DNA from: Artemia franciscana
Lineage: Eukaryota; Arthropoda; Branchiopoda; Anostraca; Artemiidae
Direction: 5' to 3'
Assembly: GCF_032884065.1 (NCBI RefSeq)
Contig: NC_088867.1
Span: 52,039,209 to 52,103,208 of the forward strand
Length of the DNA stretch: 64,000 nucleotides
Part shown: one piece after another, positions 63,126 through 64,000 of the stretch
How the letters are laid out: each line of letters opens with the position of its first letter
How positions within the stretch are numbered: position 1 is the stretch's first letter
Notes under the pieces: model-generated
Told to the model about the DNA's origin: nothing
Databases searched by the model: none
The model's input: the letters and a program-made list of their open reading frames with translations, nothing else
Program-made: the position numbers and the translations under genes

Positions 63126-64000
63126 ATGAATGAATGAATGAACTTTATTACCCGTAAAGCATAAAAAAACACAAAGTACGGAGTATTATAAATAAATATA
63201 AATAAATAAACAAAAACAAATACGATAAACAGCGAAGAAAAACAAAATTCAAACTAACAAAAGACAATATGGACTAATCAACCAGTATCAATATGGAAAA
63301 AAAGGCTGCAGAGGGTCATAAACATGAATAAAGTTGACAGTCTTTTTATATAAATCATCACTGGAAGACCGAATCCGAGAAGGCACATCTACTAAACCAA
63401 ATCGAGCAATTATTTGTTTGTTTCGGTGCCATCTAGGAAGCCGGAGGAGGAATTTGCAATATCTGAAATAAGCCGTACGTAGAGTATGTCGATCTTTCTT
63501 ACGGAACAGATGAGCCATGCCTGATAAGAACAAAAGCACAGGGGCGCAATAAGCGTTATAAATCATGCACAAACCGTTGCGGTTGTAACGGCTTTTGTTT
63601 GGGGATATTTTTCCGTAAGCGACGCGTAGGTTTTTCACGGCTTGATTCACTAGGGATGAACAGGTAGCGGAAAGTGTTGGGCCGAAACACAGACCAAGCC
63701 AACTAACTAAAGAAGAACATGGTAGAACTGCAGTCCCAGCAACGGATGGAGCGACCGCATAAGGGCTATTAAAACAAATAAACTCGCATTTAGACGCATT
63801 AACTGACAGTCCAATCTTAGATAGTTCATTAGTTAAAATAGTAAAATTAGAAAGCAATCCACGGCGAGTCCGGGCAACAAGAAGAACGTCATCTGCATAT
63901 GCAATAGAAGACAAACCAGTATTACCGTAAAAAACAGAACTTCTAAGGGGGCGCAGGCCACGATGCAAGCACGCATTTAAATATACTAGGAGACAATACG
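63126..64000 (-). mobile_element. non-LTR retrotransposon 3' part (reverse transcriptase YADD), runs off the window
   Basis: An open frame from the window edge to 63288 encodes VYLNACLHRGLRPLRSSVFY, then SSIAYADDVLLVAR with the catalytic YADD, motif D (SVNASKCEFICF), VSWLGLCFG (motif E-like), and a thumb segment with YFRYCKFLLRLPRWHRNKQI. The 3' UTR is A-rich and ends in a GAATGAATGAATGA run (63126-63139), a microsatellite-type LINE tail. The clade differs from the RTE elements; I cannot name it. A TTG was scored as start by simple ORF calling but the frame continues upstream. Confidence 0.88.

Noticed and set aside
62930..63133. ORF across the N gap
   Set aside because: Contains 100 unknown bases.

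Overview
This is a piece of an animal nuclear genome: AT-rich, with spliced genes in long introns, tRNA-derived SINEs, several kinds of non-LTR retrotransposon, a Helitron remnant, microsatellites and a large satellite array. The protein and repeat style suggests an arthropod, perhaps a branchiopod crustacean such as a brine shrimp. That placement is an impression from repeat appearance and memory, not something proven by the sequence. There is no prokaryotic-type operon, CRISPR array or phage.

The only host gene I can establish is on the minus strand and runs through almost the whole window. Eleven exons from 60288 down to 8345 join in perfect codon phase across ten introns and encode 558 codons of CMTR1, the cap-specific mRNA (nucleoside-2'-O-)-methyltransferase that methylates the first transcribed nucleotide of the mRNA cap. 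The SAM-binding segment ([14 protein letters not shown]) and a complete K-D-K-E catalytic tetrad are visible. The N-terminal exons (G-patch and start of the fold) are not recognised and probably lie upstream of position 60288, either unrecognised here, in the 100-N gap, or beyond 64000. A possible terminal exon lies at 7205-7356.

The rest is intronic or flanking repeat sequence. 1-8300: microsatellites, a SINE piece, an inverted-repeat element (3301-4041), a 590-bp duplication and two opposed RTE-type LINE tails. 8458-16572: LINE scraps, several direct and tandem repeats and a 108-bp minisatellite. 16.8-25.3 kb: a 121-bp repeat, a long foldback repeat (22971-23438), a tRNA-Lys relic and a SINE. 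25.9-32 kb: decayed RTE LINE and a Helitron remnant ending near 31475. 32.3-42.3 kb: a dispersed repeat followed by about 48 copies of a 147/149-bp satellite that ends exactly on the 5' splice site of a CMTR1 catalytic exon. 42.5-51.9 kb: a nearly full RTE LINE ORF, a tandemly duplicated reverse-transcriptase fragment, a TIR element with internal 285-bp repeats and a second RTE copy. 52-64 kb: SINE, plain introns, an unidentified ORF, a 100-N scaffold gap and the 3' part of another LINE with a YADD motif.

The main point of interest is the satellite. Each monomer carries a copy of the CMTR1 5' splice site, so the intron holds dozens of decoy donors next to the real one. The monomer appears to be a chimera of that splice-site segment and a dispersed repeat whose other copies lie 1-2 kb away. 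Four monomers carry the same 199-bp insert, which belongs to a scattered family with a hammerhead-ribozyme-like core.
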